Below are positions 19,271 to 28,251 of a DNA stretch of 64,000 nucleotides, piece after piece (the first letter of the stretch is position 1; every line of letters starts with the position of its first letter). The notes beneath the pieces were generated by a model that made no database searches, was not told the origin of the DNA, and worked only from the letters and a program-made list of their open reading frames with translations. The stretch covers positions 3,410,001 to 3,474,000 of the forward strand of contig NZ_JACIFP010000001.1 of NCBI RefSeq assembly GCF_014197435.1, written 5' to 3'. This DNA comes from Gordonia humi. Lineage in GTDB: Bacteria; Actinomycetota; Actinomycetes; Mycobacteriales; Mycobacteriaceae. Made by a program: the position numbers and the translations under genes.

Positions 19271-19276
19271 TAAGAT
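19271..19276 (+). promoter_or_regulatory. candidate -10 element for the TVP38 gene
   Basis: TAAGAT ending eight bases before the ATG at 19285, which places the likely transcription start at or next to the start codon. No ribosome site is visible between them, so a leaderless message is likely. Confidence 0.45.
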
Positions 19277-19284
19277 AAGTCACG

Positions 19285-20025
19285 ATGCGCCGTGACACAC
19301 GAGACCGGAAGATCCTGGTCGAAGAAGCAGTCTCCCTCGACGGCGAGACCGCCGCCCCGATCGCGGCTCCCGAAGCGGAGGACCAGCGCTCGACGGCGGT
19401 GCGGCGGGCCCTCATCGGCCTCGTGGTCGTGGTGATCGTCGCCCTCGCCGCCTACCTCGTCCCGTTGCCGTCGGTGGCCTTGGCTCGTGAGTGGTCCGAC
19501 GATCTGGGCCCCTGGTTCGCCTGGGCGTTCTTCGCGGTCTACACGGTGGCGACGATCGCACCGATCCCCCGCACCCCGTTCACAGTGGCCTCCGGCGTGT
19601 TGTTCGGACCCGCTCTCGGATTCACCGGAGCGATCGTGGCGGCCACGATCGCGGCCGTCGTCGCCTTCGCGCTGGCGCGCGGACTGGGTCGGCGCCGCGT
19701 GGCGCCCCTGCTGGCCAAACCCGTCGTCGCCACGGTCGAGGCCCGACTCGCGCGGCGCGGCTGGCTCGCGGTCGGGTCGCTCCGACTGATTCCGGTCTGC
19801 CCGTTCTCCCTGGTGAACTACCTGTCCGGGCTGTCGTCGGTACGACCGGTCCCCTATCTGATCGCCTCCGTTGTGGGAACGGCCCCGGGCACCGCCGCCG
19901 TGGTGTTTCTCGCCGATGCGCTGACGGGCGAGACGCATCCGGCGATGATCTTCGTCTCCGGTGGACTCTTCGCGATCGGACTGATCGGACTGATCGTGGA
20001 CGCGCGAATGCCTGTCAATGATTGA
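19285..20025 (+). CDS. TVP38/TMEM64 (DedA-like VTT domain) membrane protein
   Basis: Polytopic membrane protein of 246 residues (Rv1491c-like). A ~40-residue cytoplasmic N-terminus precedes the first transmembrane helix (ALIGLVVVVIVALAAYLVPL). The VTT core follows: TIAPIPRTPFTVASGVLFG, then RRGWLAVGSLRLIPVCPFSLVNYLSGLS, with the conserved re-entrant-loop arginines and prolines of the family. Some relatives are lipid scramblases or flippases; the role here is unknown. Divergent from mutA with about 110 bases between them. Its 3' end overlaps a small dyad (20015-20025). Confidence 0.9.
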   Translation: MRRDTRDRKILVEEAVSLDGETAAPIAAPEAEDQRSTAVRRALIGLVVVVIVALAAYLVPLPSVALAREWSDDLGPWFAWAFFAVYTVATIAPIPRTPFTVASGVLFGPALGFTGAIVAATIAAVVAFALARGLGRRRVAPLLAKPVVATVEARLARRGWLAVGSLRLIPVCPFSLVNYLSGLSSVRPVPYLIASVVGTAPGTAAVVFLADALTGETHPAMIFVSGGLFAIGLIGLIVDARMPVND

Positions 20026-20027
20026 AC

Positions 20028-20077
20028 CTTGATTCCCACAGAATCAAGCCTTTAGACTTGATTTGAGATAAATCAAA
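20028..20077. promoter_or_regulatory. paired inverted repeats in front of the SatD-like operon
   Basis: Two dyads of the same design: CTTGATTC-N5-GAATCAAG (20028-20048, perfect) and CTTGATTT-N5-AAATCAAA (20057-20077, seven of eight). Their centres are 29 bases apart, close to three helical turns. They lie in the 76-base space before the SatD-like gene and look like a tandem operator; the cognate protein is unknown and may be the SatD-like HTH protein itself. Confidence 0.65.
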
Positions 20078-20101
20078 GTATTCCGCTTGACGAGGAGGGG
20101 C

Positions 20102-20686
20102 ATGTTCGTCGTCACCGTCGATCAACGCAGCAGCAGAACCGACCGCGACCGCGTTCCCGAGGTCCTGGCGCGCTATGCGTCCGCGCACACAGTCCGTCCG
20201 TTCGATCGGACGGCGGGCGACGAGGTGCAGGCCGTATTCGACTCCGCCGACGAGCTCGCCCCGATCGCCGTCGACCTCGCCGCCTCCGGCAACTGGAGTG
20301 TGGGCATCGGTGTCGGGCCCGTGGAGCTCCCCCTGCCGGCGACGACGCGGGCCGGGCGGGGCCGGGCGTTCGAGGCCGCCCGCGAGGCGGTCGAGGCCGC
20401 CAAGCTCGATCGCAGACGACTCCGCGTGGTCGGCGACTCTGCCGCCGCGACGCACGCCCAGACCGCCGCCGCCCTCCTGGTCGACGTCGTCGCCGGCCGA
20501 TCGGAGGCCGGTCACGACGCGGTGGCCCTCATGCGGACCGGTGTCACGCAGACGCAGGCCGCCCGCGAGCTCGGCATCTCCCCGCAGGCCATGTCCTCTC
20601 GCCTGCAGGCCGCGGGCTGGGACGTGCAGACGTCGGGTGAGGCTCTCGTCTCCTATCTGCTGGCCGAGGCCGGAGATCGATCATGA
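20102..20686 (+). CDS. SatD-like protein with C-terminal helix-turn-helix
   Basis: Protein of 194 residues resembling the SatD family, whose function is unknown. The start begins MFVVTVDQRSSR, typical of SatD proteins, and RPFDRTAGDEVQAVF is the conserved central segment. Residues ~145-175 (GVTQTQAARELGISPQAMSSR) form a sigma-70 region 4-like HTH, so DNA binding is plausible. The ATG at 20102 has a strong GAGGAGGGG ribosome site just upstream; a TTG at 20087 is less likely. The following membrane-protein gene overlaps by ATGA. Confidence 0.8.
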   Translation: MFVVTVDQRSSRTDRDRVPEVLARYASAHTVRPFDRTAGDEVQAVFDSADELAPIAVDLAASGNWSVGIGVGPVELPLPATTRAGRGRAFEAAREAVEAAKLDRRRLRVVGDSAAATHAQTAAALLVDVVAGRSEAGHDAVALMRTGVTQTQAARELGISPQAMSSRLQAAGWDVQTSGEALVSYLLAEAGDRS

Positions 20687-21243
20687 TCGCGACGATCCTC
20701 CTCGGCGTCTCCGTCCTCGCCGCGGCACTGGGCGCCTGGCGTCGGTCGCGGATGGCGGCCGATCCGGCCGTGTCCGACCGGTCCGTCCTCGTCGCCGATG
20801 CGACGACCGCGATCGGCATCGTCGTGCTGCTGGTCCCCGCGGCGGTCCTCGCCTGGCGCGCCGACCCGCTGACCGGCGGCGAGTATGCGACCGCGGCGGT
20901 GCTGGCCGTCGCCGTGGCCGCGTTCACCGGCAGCAGCGTGGTGCGGCTCGTGCTCACCGCGGGCGGGATCCCGACGCGCGCGGACAATCACGACGATCCC
21001 GGCGACGGTGAGACTCCACTGCGGGGCGGGCGCATCATCGGGGTGCTCGAGCGGGCGAGCGTCGCGGCGTGTCTGTTACTCGCCTGGCCGGCGGGACTCG
21101 CGGTGATCCTCGCGGTCAAGAGCCTGGCCCGCTTCTCCGAACTGCGCGCGCCCCGCGCCAGCGAACAGTTCATCCTCGGCACGTTCGCGTCGGTGATGTG
21201 GGCGTGTGCCGTCGCCGGAATCGGTTGGCTCCTGGGCGTCTGA
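20683..21243 (+). CDS. small polytopic membrane protein, partner of the SatD-like gene
   Basis: Unknown 186-residue protein with four or five hydrophobic helices (IATILLGVSVLAAALGAW at the start, ATAIGIVVLLVPAAVLAW, YATAAVLAVAVAAF, ASVAACLLLAWPAGLAVILAV, SVMWACAVAGIGWLLGV at the end). Its ATG overlaps the SatD-like stop (ATGA), indicating translational coupling and probably a functional pair. Not recognised beyond this. Confidence 0.75.
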   Translation: MIATILLGVSVLAAALGAWRRSRMAADPAVSDRSVLVADATTAIGIVVLLVPAAVLAWRADPLTGGEYATAAVLAVAVAAFTGSSVVRLVLTAGGIPTRADNHDDPGDGETPLRGGRIIGVLERASVAACLLLAWPAGLAVILAVKSLARFSELRAPRASEQFILGTFASVMWACAVAGIGWLLGV

Positions 21244-21269
21244 CGTCCCTCCGCGTACCCTCGTCGAAC

Positions 21270-21788
21270 GTGAGCAACCAGATCCAGATCATCGGCCATT
21301 GGACGGCGACGCTGCCCGGCGGCCTGCGTGCACAGCTGGCGGTGGCCGCCCAGGACGGCCGCTACGCGCTGATCTACACCGACGCCGACGAGTGGGACGC
21401 GGTCGCCTTCGCCTACGACGAGGAGTCGGCCCGCCGCACCGCCGACCTCATCGGTCACCTCGTCACCATGCCCGAACACCTGCGGATCGGCGGCGACAGC
21501 ATCGCGTCCACGCCGGACGGCGACCATCCCGGCGTGGAATGGGTGGTGCCGACCGAAGTGGTCGACGACCCCGATCCGGCCGTGCGCCTCACCGGCCCCG
21601 GAACCCGACGTCTGTGGGCGGTGCCCAGCACCGACGGCGAGGTCCTCGGACTGCTCAATCCGGACGGTGATCCGCGGGACATCGCCGAGTTCGTCTCCGT
21701 GGAGGCCGCCGACGCGTTCATCGCGTTCCTGGACGCGATGCTCGGCGATCGGGCGTACGGGGAGAGACAGGCTCGCGGGGAGAGATAG
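21270..21788 (+). CDS. hypothetical protein with tandem-repeat C-terminus
   Basis: 172-residue soluble protein, not recognised. It begins at GTG 21270 (VSNQIQIIGHWTATL) 26 bases after the membrane-protein gene. There are no membrane segments; strand-like stretches such as RYALIYTDADEWDAVAFAYD and regularly spaced Trp/Pro suggest a compact alpha/beta fold. The last 12 residues (AYGERQ then ARGER) are the coded part of an 18-bp tandem repeat array, and the stop codon lies inside the second unit. Longer reading frames upstream overlap the membrane-protein gene. Confidence 0.7.
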   Translation: MSNQIQIIGHWTATLPGGLRAQLAVAAQDGRYALIYTDADEWDAVAFAYDEESARRTADLIGHLVTMPEHLRIGGDSIASTPDGDHPGVEWVVPTEVVDDPDPAVRLTGPGTRRLWAVPSTDGEVLGLLNPDGDPRDIAEFVSVEAADAFIAFLDAMLGDRAYGERQARGER

Positions 21789-21824
21789 GCGCACGGGGAG
21801 CGACAGGAGTACGGGAAACAGGCT
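21753..21824. repeat. four 18-bp imperfect tandem repeats at a gene end
   Basis: Units begin at 21753, 21771, 21789 and 21807, core CGGGGAGAGACAG, the fourth more diverged. The first two encode AYGERQ/ARGER and contain the stop of the plus-strand gene; the last runs up to the stop of the convergent DUF3097 gene. Confidence 0.75.
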
Positions 21825-22656
21825 ACGGAGCACCCGGGCCGACGGTCACGAAGTCGATCAGTTCCTCGACGCTCCGGAGCAGCGGCACCTCGATGTCGCG
21901 GAAGCTCGAGACACCCGCGAGCACCCGTCGCCAGCCGTCGCGGGGCGCGCCCCACCCGAGTTCGGTGCAGATGCCGGTCTTCCAGTCGGTCCCCATCGGG
22001 ATCGTGGGCCACGCGGTGATGCCGACCGACGCCGGCTTCACCGCCTCCCACACGTCGATGTAGGGGTGGCCGCAGACCAGCACGTTCTCCCCGACCTCCG
22101 CGGTGAGCCTGGCCTCCTTCGTCCCAGCCACGAGATGGTCGACGAGCACGCCGGCACGACGGTGCGGTGCGGGCTGGAACTCGGCGAGGACGGCGTCCAG
22201 GTTGTCCAGTCCGTCGAGGCTCTCGACGACGACGCCCTCGGCGCGCAGATCGTCGCCCCAGACCCGCTCCAGCAGCGTCGCGTCGTGCACGCCTTCGACG
22301 AAGATCCGACTCGCCCGGGCGGTACGAGCACGCTGCTTCGGGGCGGCCCGCGAACCCGACGCCGTCCGGGCCTGTGCCTGCGCGACCGGTCCGCGGCCCT
22401 TCGGCCGGACGAGCGTCACGGGCCTGCCGTCGATGAGGAACGCCGCCGGATACATGTGGAACACCCGGACACGACCGCGTCGGTCCTCCAAACGCACCAT
22501 ATCGCCCGCGTAGCTGCGTTCCATGCCGACCACCGCACCGCAGAATCCGGTGGCCGCGTCCTCGACGACGAGGTCTTTCTCGGCCGCCACCTCGGGTGCC
22601 TTCGGCTTGGTCTTGCGGGGTGAGGCCAGCACGTCGCGGCCGTAACGATCGTCCAT
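21823..22656 (-). CDS. DUF3097 family protein
   Basis: 277-residue actinobacterial protein of unknown function. Conserved-looking parts are MDDRYGRDVLA at the start, a CGAVVGMERSYAGDMVRLEDRRG segment with SH3-like character (~residues 40-65), and the Toprim-like RIFVEGVHDATLLERVWGDDLR followed by VLVDHLVAGTKEARL and VLVCGHPYIDVWEAVKP. The VEGxxDA...DH pattern suggests a Toprim-type metal-binding domain, as in primases and RNase M5; this is inference. ATG 22656 begins the family-like sequence; a GTG three bases earlier is possible. Convergent with the plus-strand gene ending at 21788. Confidence 0.85.
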   Translation of the reverse strand: MDDRYGRDVLASPRKTKPKAPEVAAEKDLVVEDAATGFCGAVVGMERSYAGDMVRLEDRRGRVRVFHMYPAAFLIDGRPVTLVRPKGRGPVAQAQARTASGSRAAPKQRARTARASRIFVEGVHDATLLERVWGDDLRAEGVVVESLDGLDNLDAVLAEFQPAPHRRAGVLVDHLVAGTKEARLTAEVGENVLVCGHPYIDVWEAVKPASVGITAWPTIPMGTDWKTGICTELGWGAPRDGWRRVLAGVSSFRDIEVPLLRSVEELIDFVTVGPGAP

Positions 22657-22748
22657 CACGGTCGCCAACCCTATGGCACGCCGACGGCCCCGTCGCGCAG
22701 GCGCTCCGCGCACCCCCGCACGAGGTGTCCGAGTATCGTGGTCAGGCG

Positions 22749-23537
22749 ATGAGCACTCCCCCGATCACCACCATGCGCGCCTGGCCCGCCGCGTCGCTCG
22801 CCGTCTGGGCGGCGGCCCGCGACGCCGGACGCTGCGCTCCCGACGACGTCCTGCACACCCTCGGCGACTTCGCACAGGTCCACGAGGTCGACGCCGCCGA
22901 GACGAGCGGCGATGTGCTGTCGCTACTCGACATCGTCTCGCGGAACGCCCATCTCGCGGTGCGGATGCCCGCACCCGGCGACGCGCAGGGGCTGCCTCCC
23001 GGGGCGTTGACGCAGGCCGCGATGACGGCCGGAGAGGTGCTGCTGCTCGATCCGCGGCCGGTCGGCGCGGAGGGCGTCGTCGACGCGCTGGCGCTGATCC
23101 CGCGCGGCACGCCCGAACGCTGCCGCTGGACGGTGCTGCGGTCGGAGACGCCGATCGCCGTGGACCGTCTCTCGTCCGATCTGCCGCTCGGCGAACTCGA
23201 GTACGAGTTGCGCGACGCCGTCGGAGAGACCGCGCAGATCATCGCGGGCCTGTCCGGGGCGCGCGCGGCGTCGCCCGCCGACCTGCGGGACGCTCTCGGC
23301 GCACTCACCGAGGCTCGCCGGATCGATCTCCCCCCGCACGACAATCCGCGCGTCGACCGGGTCCTGGCCAGTGCCGCGCAGATCGATGCGATCGTGGCGC
23401 TGGCGGGGTCGGGAACGCTCGGGGTGACCGGTGCGCAGCACGACGTCGCCGACGAACGGCTGCGCGAGCTGGCGTCGCTGACCCGGGCGGCCCGCACCGC
23501 CGCGATCAACACGTGCATCGTCGACTATCGGCGGTGA
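22749..23537 (+). CDS. conserved hypothetical protein (Rv1486c-like position)
   Basis: 262-residue soluble protein with no recognised catalytic motif. It is alpha-helical and alanine-rich, with no signal peptide. It occupies the place of Rv1486c beside ferrochelatase in M. tuberculosis. ATG 22749 (MSTPPITTMRAWPAAS) is preceded by few bases after the divergent DUF3097 start, and longer upstream readings fall in that divergent region. Its last codons are duplicated just after the stop. Confidence 0.75.
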   Translation: MSTPPITTMRAWPAASLAVWAAARDAGRCAPDDVLHTLGDFAQVHEVDAAETSGDVLSLLDIVSRNAHLAVRMPAPGDAQGLPPGALTQAAMTAGEVLLLDPRPVGAEGVVDALALIPRGTPERCRWTVLRSETPIAVDRLSSDLPLGELEYELRDAVGETAQIIAGLSGARAASPADLRDALGALTEARRIDLPPHDNPRVDRVLASAAQIDAIVALAGSGTLGVTGAQHDVADERLRELASLTRAARTAAINTCIVDYRR

Positions 23538-23595
23538 AGGACTATCGGCGGTGTAGGCCGCCTACACGCGAGTGAACGCCGCCTACACGCGAGTG
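23524..23595. repeat. two pairs of short direct repeats between convergent gene ends
   Basis: ACTATCGGCGGTG occurs at 23524-23536 and 23541-23553, then GCCGCCTACACGCGAGTG at 23557-23574 and 23578-23595. The second pair is 21 bases apart and includes the ferrochelatase stop codon. The inner part can also fold as a small hairpin (GTGTAGG/CCTACAC, 23551-23567) that may help terminate both genes. Confidence 0.7.
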
Positions 23596-24644
23596 GAGGC
23601 CGGCCGCCGCACCGGGACACAGCAGTCCGGGCGGCAGATCCCGCCGTTGTCGCCGCAGCCCATCGCGGTGAGATCTCCCCCGCCGTCGACATAGCGTTCG
23701 ACGAGGTCGGCGACGAGCGCGACGAAACGCCGAGACGGACCGGCCGTGGCGACCCGGACGTAGTCCATGCCGAGTTCCTCGGCGAGGTCGGCGGCCTCCG
23801 AGTCGAGGTCCCACACCACTTCGAGGTGATCGGAGACGAAGCCGATCGGGCAGACCGCGACCCGCTGCACCCCGTCGGCGTGCAGAGCGCGCAGATGGTC
23901 GCAGATGTCGGGGTCGAGCCATGGCACCTGCGGCGGCCCCGACCGCGACTGCCAGACCACGTCGAACTCGTCGACGCCGACCAGTCCGGCGACCGCGGCC
24001 GATGCCGCCCGCACCTGGCGGGAGTAGAGCCGACCGCCGTCGGCGGCGGGTCCCGCCGCGCGATCGGCCGACTCGGGGATCGAGTGCGCGGTGAACACCA
24101 GACGCGGCACCGGGCCGTCGGCGAAACGCGCCAGGCCGACGCGGACCGCGTCGGCGACGGCACCTCGGAACTCAGTCTCCTCGCTGAACTGCGGCAGCTT
24201 GCGGAGCACCACGTCGGCCGGCAGACCGTCGACGGAGCCCAGCGCCTTCTCGATGTCCTCGTGGTATTGCCTGCAGCCCGAGTATCCGCCCCACGCGGAG
24301 GTCGGGAACACCAGGATCCGACGGTGTCCGTCGGCGATCATCTCGGCGAGGGTGTCGCCGGCCAGCGGATGCCAGTTGCGGTTGCCGAAGTAGATCGGCA
24401 GCCCGTCGCGGCCCCGACTGTCGAGTTCGGCGCGCAGGGCGTCGATCATGTCGAGGTTGAGTCGGTTGATCGGCGACACCCCGCCGAAGTGCAGGTAGTG
24501 TTGCGCGACGTCGTCGAGGCGTTCGGGCGGCACACCCCGGCCGCGCGTCACGTTCTCCAGGAACGGACGCACGTCGGCGGGCTTGTCGGGGCCGCCGAAC
24601 GAGAGGAACAGCACCGCGTCGAACGGTGCTCCAGCGGAAGCCAC
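23583..24644 (-). CDS. hemH: ferrochelatase (probably coproporphyrin III ferrochelatase, CpfC)
   Basis: 353-residue ferrochelatase (HemZ, Rv1485-like) that inserts Fe2+ into a porphyrin; Actinobacteria generally use the coproporphyrin-dependent route. Seen: FLSFGGPDKPADVRPFLENV, FVGNRNWHP-like IYFGNRNWHP, the metal-site FTAHSIPESAD histidine, and CPIGFVSDHLEVVWDLD. The cysteines of SAWGGYSGC and the C-terminal CGDNGGICRPDCC match the [2Fe-2S] cluster ligands known in actinobacterial enzymes. GTG 24644 is one base after the inhA stop, giving fabG1-inhA-hemH as one run. The longer upstream reading lies inside inhA. Confidence 0.95.
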   Translation of the reverse strand: MASAGAPFDAVLFLSFGGPDKPADVRPFLENVTRGRGVPPERLDDVAQHYLHFGGVSPINRLNLDMIDALRAELDSRGRDGLPIYFGNRNWHPLAGDTLAEMIADGHRRILVFPTSAWGGYSGCRQYHEDIEKALGSVDGLPADVVLRKLPQFSEETEFRGAVADAVRVGLARFADGPVPRLVFTAHSIPESADRAAGPAADGGRLYSRQVRAASAAVAGLVGVDEFDVVWQSRSGPPQVPWLDPDICDHLRALHADGVQRVAVCPIGFVSDHLEVVWDLDSEAADLAEELGMDYVRVATAGPSRRFVALVADLVERYVDGGGDLTAMGCGDNGGICRPDCCVPVRRPASTRV

Positions 24645-24645
24645 C

Positions 24646-25479
24646 TCAGGCCAGGAAGTCGTCCGGGAACCAGGTGTTGTGGCTCGCGCCGCCGTCGACG
24701 TAGACGATCGAGCCGGTGGTGGCGGGCAGGAAGTCCGACAGCAGGGTGCACACGCTGGTGCCGACCACACCGGGGTCGTCGACGTTCCAGCCGATCGGCG
24801 ACGCGCCGTCCCAGTACTCGTTGAGCATGTTCAGCTTCTTGGCGTCGTCGGTCGCGGTCCCCGAGATCGCCTTGGCGGCGAGTGTCTTGATCGGGCCCGC
24901 GGCCACGAGGTTGGAGCGGATGCGCTTGGCCTCGCCGACCTCGCGGGCCACGTAGCGGTTCACCGACTCGAGCGCGGCCTTGGCCACACCCATCCAGTTG
25001 TAGTCCGGCAGCGCGGTGCGGGGGTCGAAGTCCATGCCGACGATGGCGCCGCCCTCGTTCATGACCGGGAGTGCGGCCCGCGCGAGCGAGGCGTAGCTCC
25101 ACGCCGAGATCTCGAACGACTTCGCGACGTCGGGTCCCGGGCCCTCGAGGAACGGCACCGCGTCCGGCCCCATCAGGGTCTTCGGGGCGAAGGCGATCGA
25201 GTGCACCAGGCCGTCGATGCCCTGCGGTGCGAGTTCGCGGACCTTGTCGGCGAGCGCACCGAGGCTCTCCTCGTCGGTCACGTCGAGCGGAACGGCGGGC
25301 GGCACCTCCTGCGGCAGACGCTTGGCGATGCGGTCGATCAGGCGCAGGCGCTCGGGGATGCCGGTGATGATCACCGTCGCCCCCTGCTCCTGGGCGACCT
25401 TCGCGGTGTGGAATGCGATGGAGGCGTCGGTGATGATGCCGGTGACGAGGATCGTCTTGCCGTCGAGAATGCCGGTCAC
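24646..25479 (-). CDS. inhA: enoyl-ACP reductase InhA
   Basis: NADH-dependent FAS-II enoyl-ACP reductase of 277 residues, needed for mycolic acid chain elongation and the target of isoniazid in M. tuberculosis. Seen: [20 protein letters not shown] (NAD motif), [10 protein letters not shown] (the Ser94 region, with Ala where the M. tuberculosis enzyme has Gly96), [24 protein letters not shown] with the catalytic Tyr and Lys (Y-x6-K), and GPIKTLA. The C-terminus ends [12 protein letters not shown], about eight residues longer than the M. tuberculosis protein. GTG start at 25479 (VTGILDGK), 46 bases after fabG1. Confidence 0.96.
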   Translation of the reverse strand: MTGILDGKTILVTGIITDASIAFHTAKVAQEQGATVIITGIPERLRLIDRIAKRLPQEVPPAVPLDVTDEESLGALADKVRELAPQGIDGLVHSIAFAPKTLMGPDAVPFLEGPGPDVAKSFEISAWSYASLARAALPVMNEGGAIVGMDFDPRTALPDYNWMGVAKAALESVNRYVAREVGEAKRIRSNLVAAGPIKTLAAKAISGTATDDAKKLNMLNEYWDGASPIGWNVDDPGVVGTSVCTLLSDFLPATTGSIVYVDGGASHNTWFPDDFLA

Positions 25480-25525
25480 TGCTGTGCTCCTAGCTCGAAG
25501 TGGGAAATGATCGTCGCGGGCAGGC

Positions 25526-26266
<741 letters not shown>

Positions 26267-26320
26267 TCAACCTATCTCAGCGGGACGGCGACCGCGAAAG
26301 CGCGTCGCACGATGTCGGTG

Positions 26321-27313
26321 TCAGGGAAGTCGTCGGTTGAGCAGGAGCGCGCCGGCCGCGCCGATCAGGACGATGAACGTGCCCGCCAACAGCCACGGCC
26401 GCGAGTTGTCGCCGCGCTGACGTTCGTACCCGATCTGCTTCTGCAGCGTCTCGTACACCTTGTTCAACTCGTCGAGGCTCGACGCGGTGAAGAAGTCGCC
26501 CTTGGACAGGTTCGCGATGGTGTGCAACGAGTCGTCGTCGACGGGCACCGGGACGCGTTCGGCCCCGCCGCTCGGCGACTCGATGTCGACGGTGCCGTGC
26601 ATGGTTCCGAACGAGATCGTCGACACCGGAACGTGCTTCTCGGCGGCCTTGCGCGCCGCGGTGAACGCGCCGCGCGGGTCGTCCGGATTCTCCGGGACCG
26701 TCTCCTTGCCGTCCGAGAGGAGCACGATGCGGGCGGGCGGTGCCGCGGCGTCGCCGCCGAGCGCCGCGTTGAGCGTCTGGATCAGTTGCAGCCCGGCGAA
26801 GATGCCCTCTCCGGTGGCGGTCTTCTCGGCCAGGCGGAGGTTGTCCATCGCCTTCTTCGTCGCATCGTGATCCGGCGTCGGCGAGACGAGGGTCGACGCG
26901 GTGCCCGCGAACGAGACCAGGCCGAGGTTGATGCCGTCGGTCAGATCGTCGGCGAACCGCTTGCCCGACGCCTGTGCGGCCTGCAGGCGCGACGGCTCGA
27001 CGTCGGTGGCCTTCATCGACTGCGAGACGTCGACCACCAGGACGACCGTCGCTCGGTTGCGGGCCACATCGCGTTCGGCGATCGGTCCCGCCGCCGCGAT
27101 CGTCAACAACAGGACGCCCACCGCGAGGATCGCGAACGGCACGTGCTTGAACCGGTCGGCCTTGGCCGGTGCCACCGATTTGAGGACATCCATGTTCGAG
27201 AACGCCAGCGCCCGCGCCTTCCGACGCCGCAGGACGTAGACGTACACGCCGACGAGGGCGACGACGAGCAGGATCGACAGCAGCCACCAGGGGTGGGCGA
27301 ACCAGTTGCTCAT
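26321..27313 (-). CDS. VWA-domain membrane protein (Rv1481-like, MoxR module)
   Basis: 330-residue membrane protein. Two N-terminal helices (LSILLVVALVGVYVYVL; FAILAVGVLLLTIAAAG) and a C-terminal helix (LLAGTFIVLIGAAGALLL) anchor a von Willebrand A domain with an intact MIDAS start, VVDVSQSMKATD (~residue 92), plus SFAGTAS and VLLSDGKETVP. Its ATG overlaps the stop of the DUF58 gene (ATGA). MoxR ATPase, DUF58 and VWA proteins act together as a chaperone-like module in other bacteria; the client here is unknown. Confidence 0.92.
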   Translation of the reverse strand: MSNWFAHPWWLLSILLVVALVGVYVYVLRRRKARALAFSNMDVLKSVAPAKADRFKHVPFAILAVGVLLLTIAAAGPIAERDVARNRATVVLVVDVSQSMKATDVEPSRLQAAQASGKRFADDLTDGINLGLVSFAGTASTLVSPTPDHDATKKAMDNLRLAEKTATGEGIFAGLQLIQTLNAALGGDAAAPPARIVLLSDGKETVPENPDDPRGAFTAARKAAEKHVPVSTISFGTMHGTVDIESPSGGAERVPVPVDDDSLHTIANLSKGDFFTASSLDELNKVYETLQKQIGYERQRGDNSRPWLLAGTFIVLIGAAGALLLNRRLP

Positions 27314-28251
27314 CGGCCGACTCCCGCCGACAGTCCGCGGCGGCGCCGTCCGACGAAGCGCACGGTGTCGGCGATCCAGTCGCGGTCGGTCCGCAGCGGC
27401 AGCACCGAGCCGCCGCTGCCGCGGAATGCCTTGTACACCTGCTCCCGGTGTGCCGCCGCGGCGGCGGCGAAGTCGGCGCGCAGGGCCGGGGTGGCGTCGA
27501 CGTCGAGCAGTTCACCCGATTCGGCGTCGCGCAGGGTGAGCGCGCCGACCTCGGGGATGTCGACGTCGCGTGGATCGAGCACCTCGACACCGAGCAGTTC
27601 GTGGTGGGCGCCGATGGCACGCAGTGATCGAGTCCAGTCGAGGGGACCGAGGAAGTCGCTGACGACGACGGCCAGCCCGCGTCGGCGCAACGGGCGACGC
27701 AGCGCCTCCAGGCCCGCGTCCAGGTCGCCGCGCACACCGGGCGCACTCCGCTGCGTGGTCGCGACCGCCTTGAGGAGGGCGCGGTCGTGTGCGGCGCCCG
27801 ATCGGGCGGGGATCCGGACGATGTTGTCGCCGGTCACGATGACCGCACCGTGCCTGTTGCCGCCGCCCGCGGTCAGGTGCACCACCGCCGCGCAGGCGGC
27901 GACGGCGAGGTCGCGCTTGGTGCGTCCGCCGGACCCGAAGTCGAGGCTCGCCGAGGCGTCGACGACGAACCACGTCTCGAGCTCGCGGTCGGCGATCATC
28001 TGGCGCACATGCGGGGTGCCGGTCCGCGCGGTGACCGACCATTCCATCCGACGCACGTCGTCGCCGGGTTGGTAGGGCCGCGCCTCGCCCGGTTCGGATC
28101 CCGGTCCCGGGATCAGACCGAGATGTTCGCCCTGGAGCACTCCGTCGAGCTTGCGACGGACCGTGAGTTCCAGAGTCTTGAGCGCTGCGGTCAGCTGCGG
28201 GTCGTTGAGGGTGCCGTCGTGGAACGACGGGAGGCCGCTATCGACCGGCAT
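27310..28251 (-). CDS. DUF58 domain protein (Rv1480-like)
   Basis: 313-residue soluble DUF58 protein. The family signature is EHLGLIPGPGSEPGEARPYQPGDDVRRMEWSVTAR (~residues 42-75), followed by a VWA-like half with TWFVVDASASLDFGSG and VVVSDFLGPLD. Its ATG overlaps the end of moxR1 by 14 bases, and its stop overlaps the next gene. Part of the moxR1-DUF58-VWA module. Confidence 0.92.
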   Translation of the reverse strand: MPVDSGLPSFHDGTLNDPQLTAALKTLELTVRRKLDGVLQGEHLGLIPGPGSEPGEARPYQPGDDVRRMEWSVTARTGTPHVRQMIADRELETWFVVDASASLDFGSGGRTKRDLAVAACAAVVHLTAGGGNRHGAVIVTGDNIVRIPARSGAAHDRALLKAVATTQRSAPGVRGDLDAGLEALRRPLRRRGLAVVVSDFLGPLDWTRSLRAIGAHHELLGVEVLDPRDVDIPEVGALTLRDAESGELLDVDATPALRADFAAAAAAHREQVYKAFRGSGGSVLPLRTDRDWIADTVRFVGRRRRGLSAGVGR

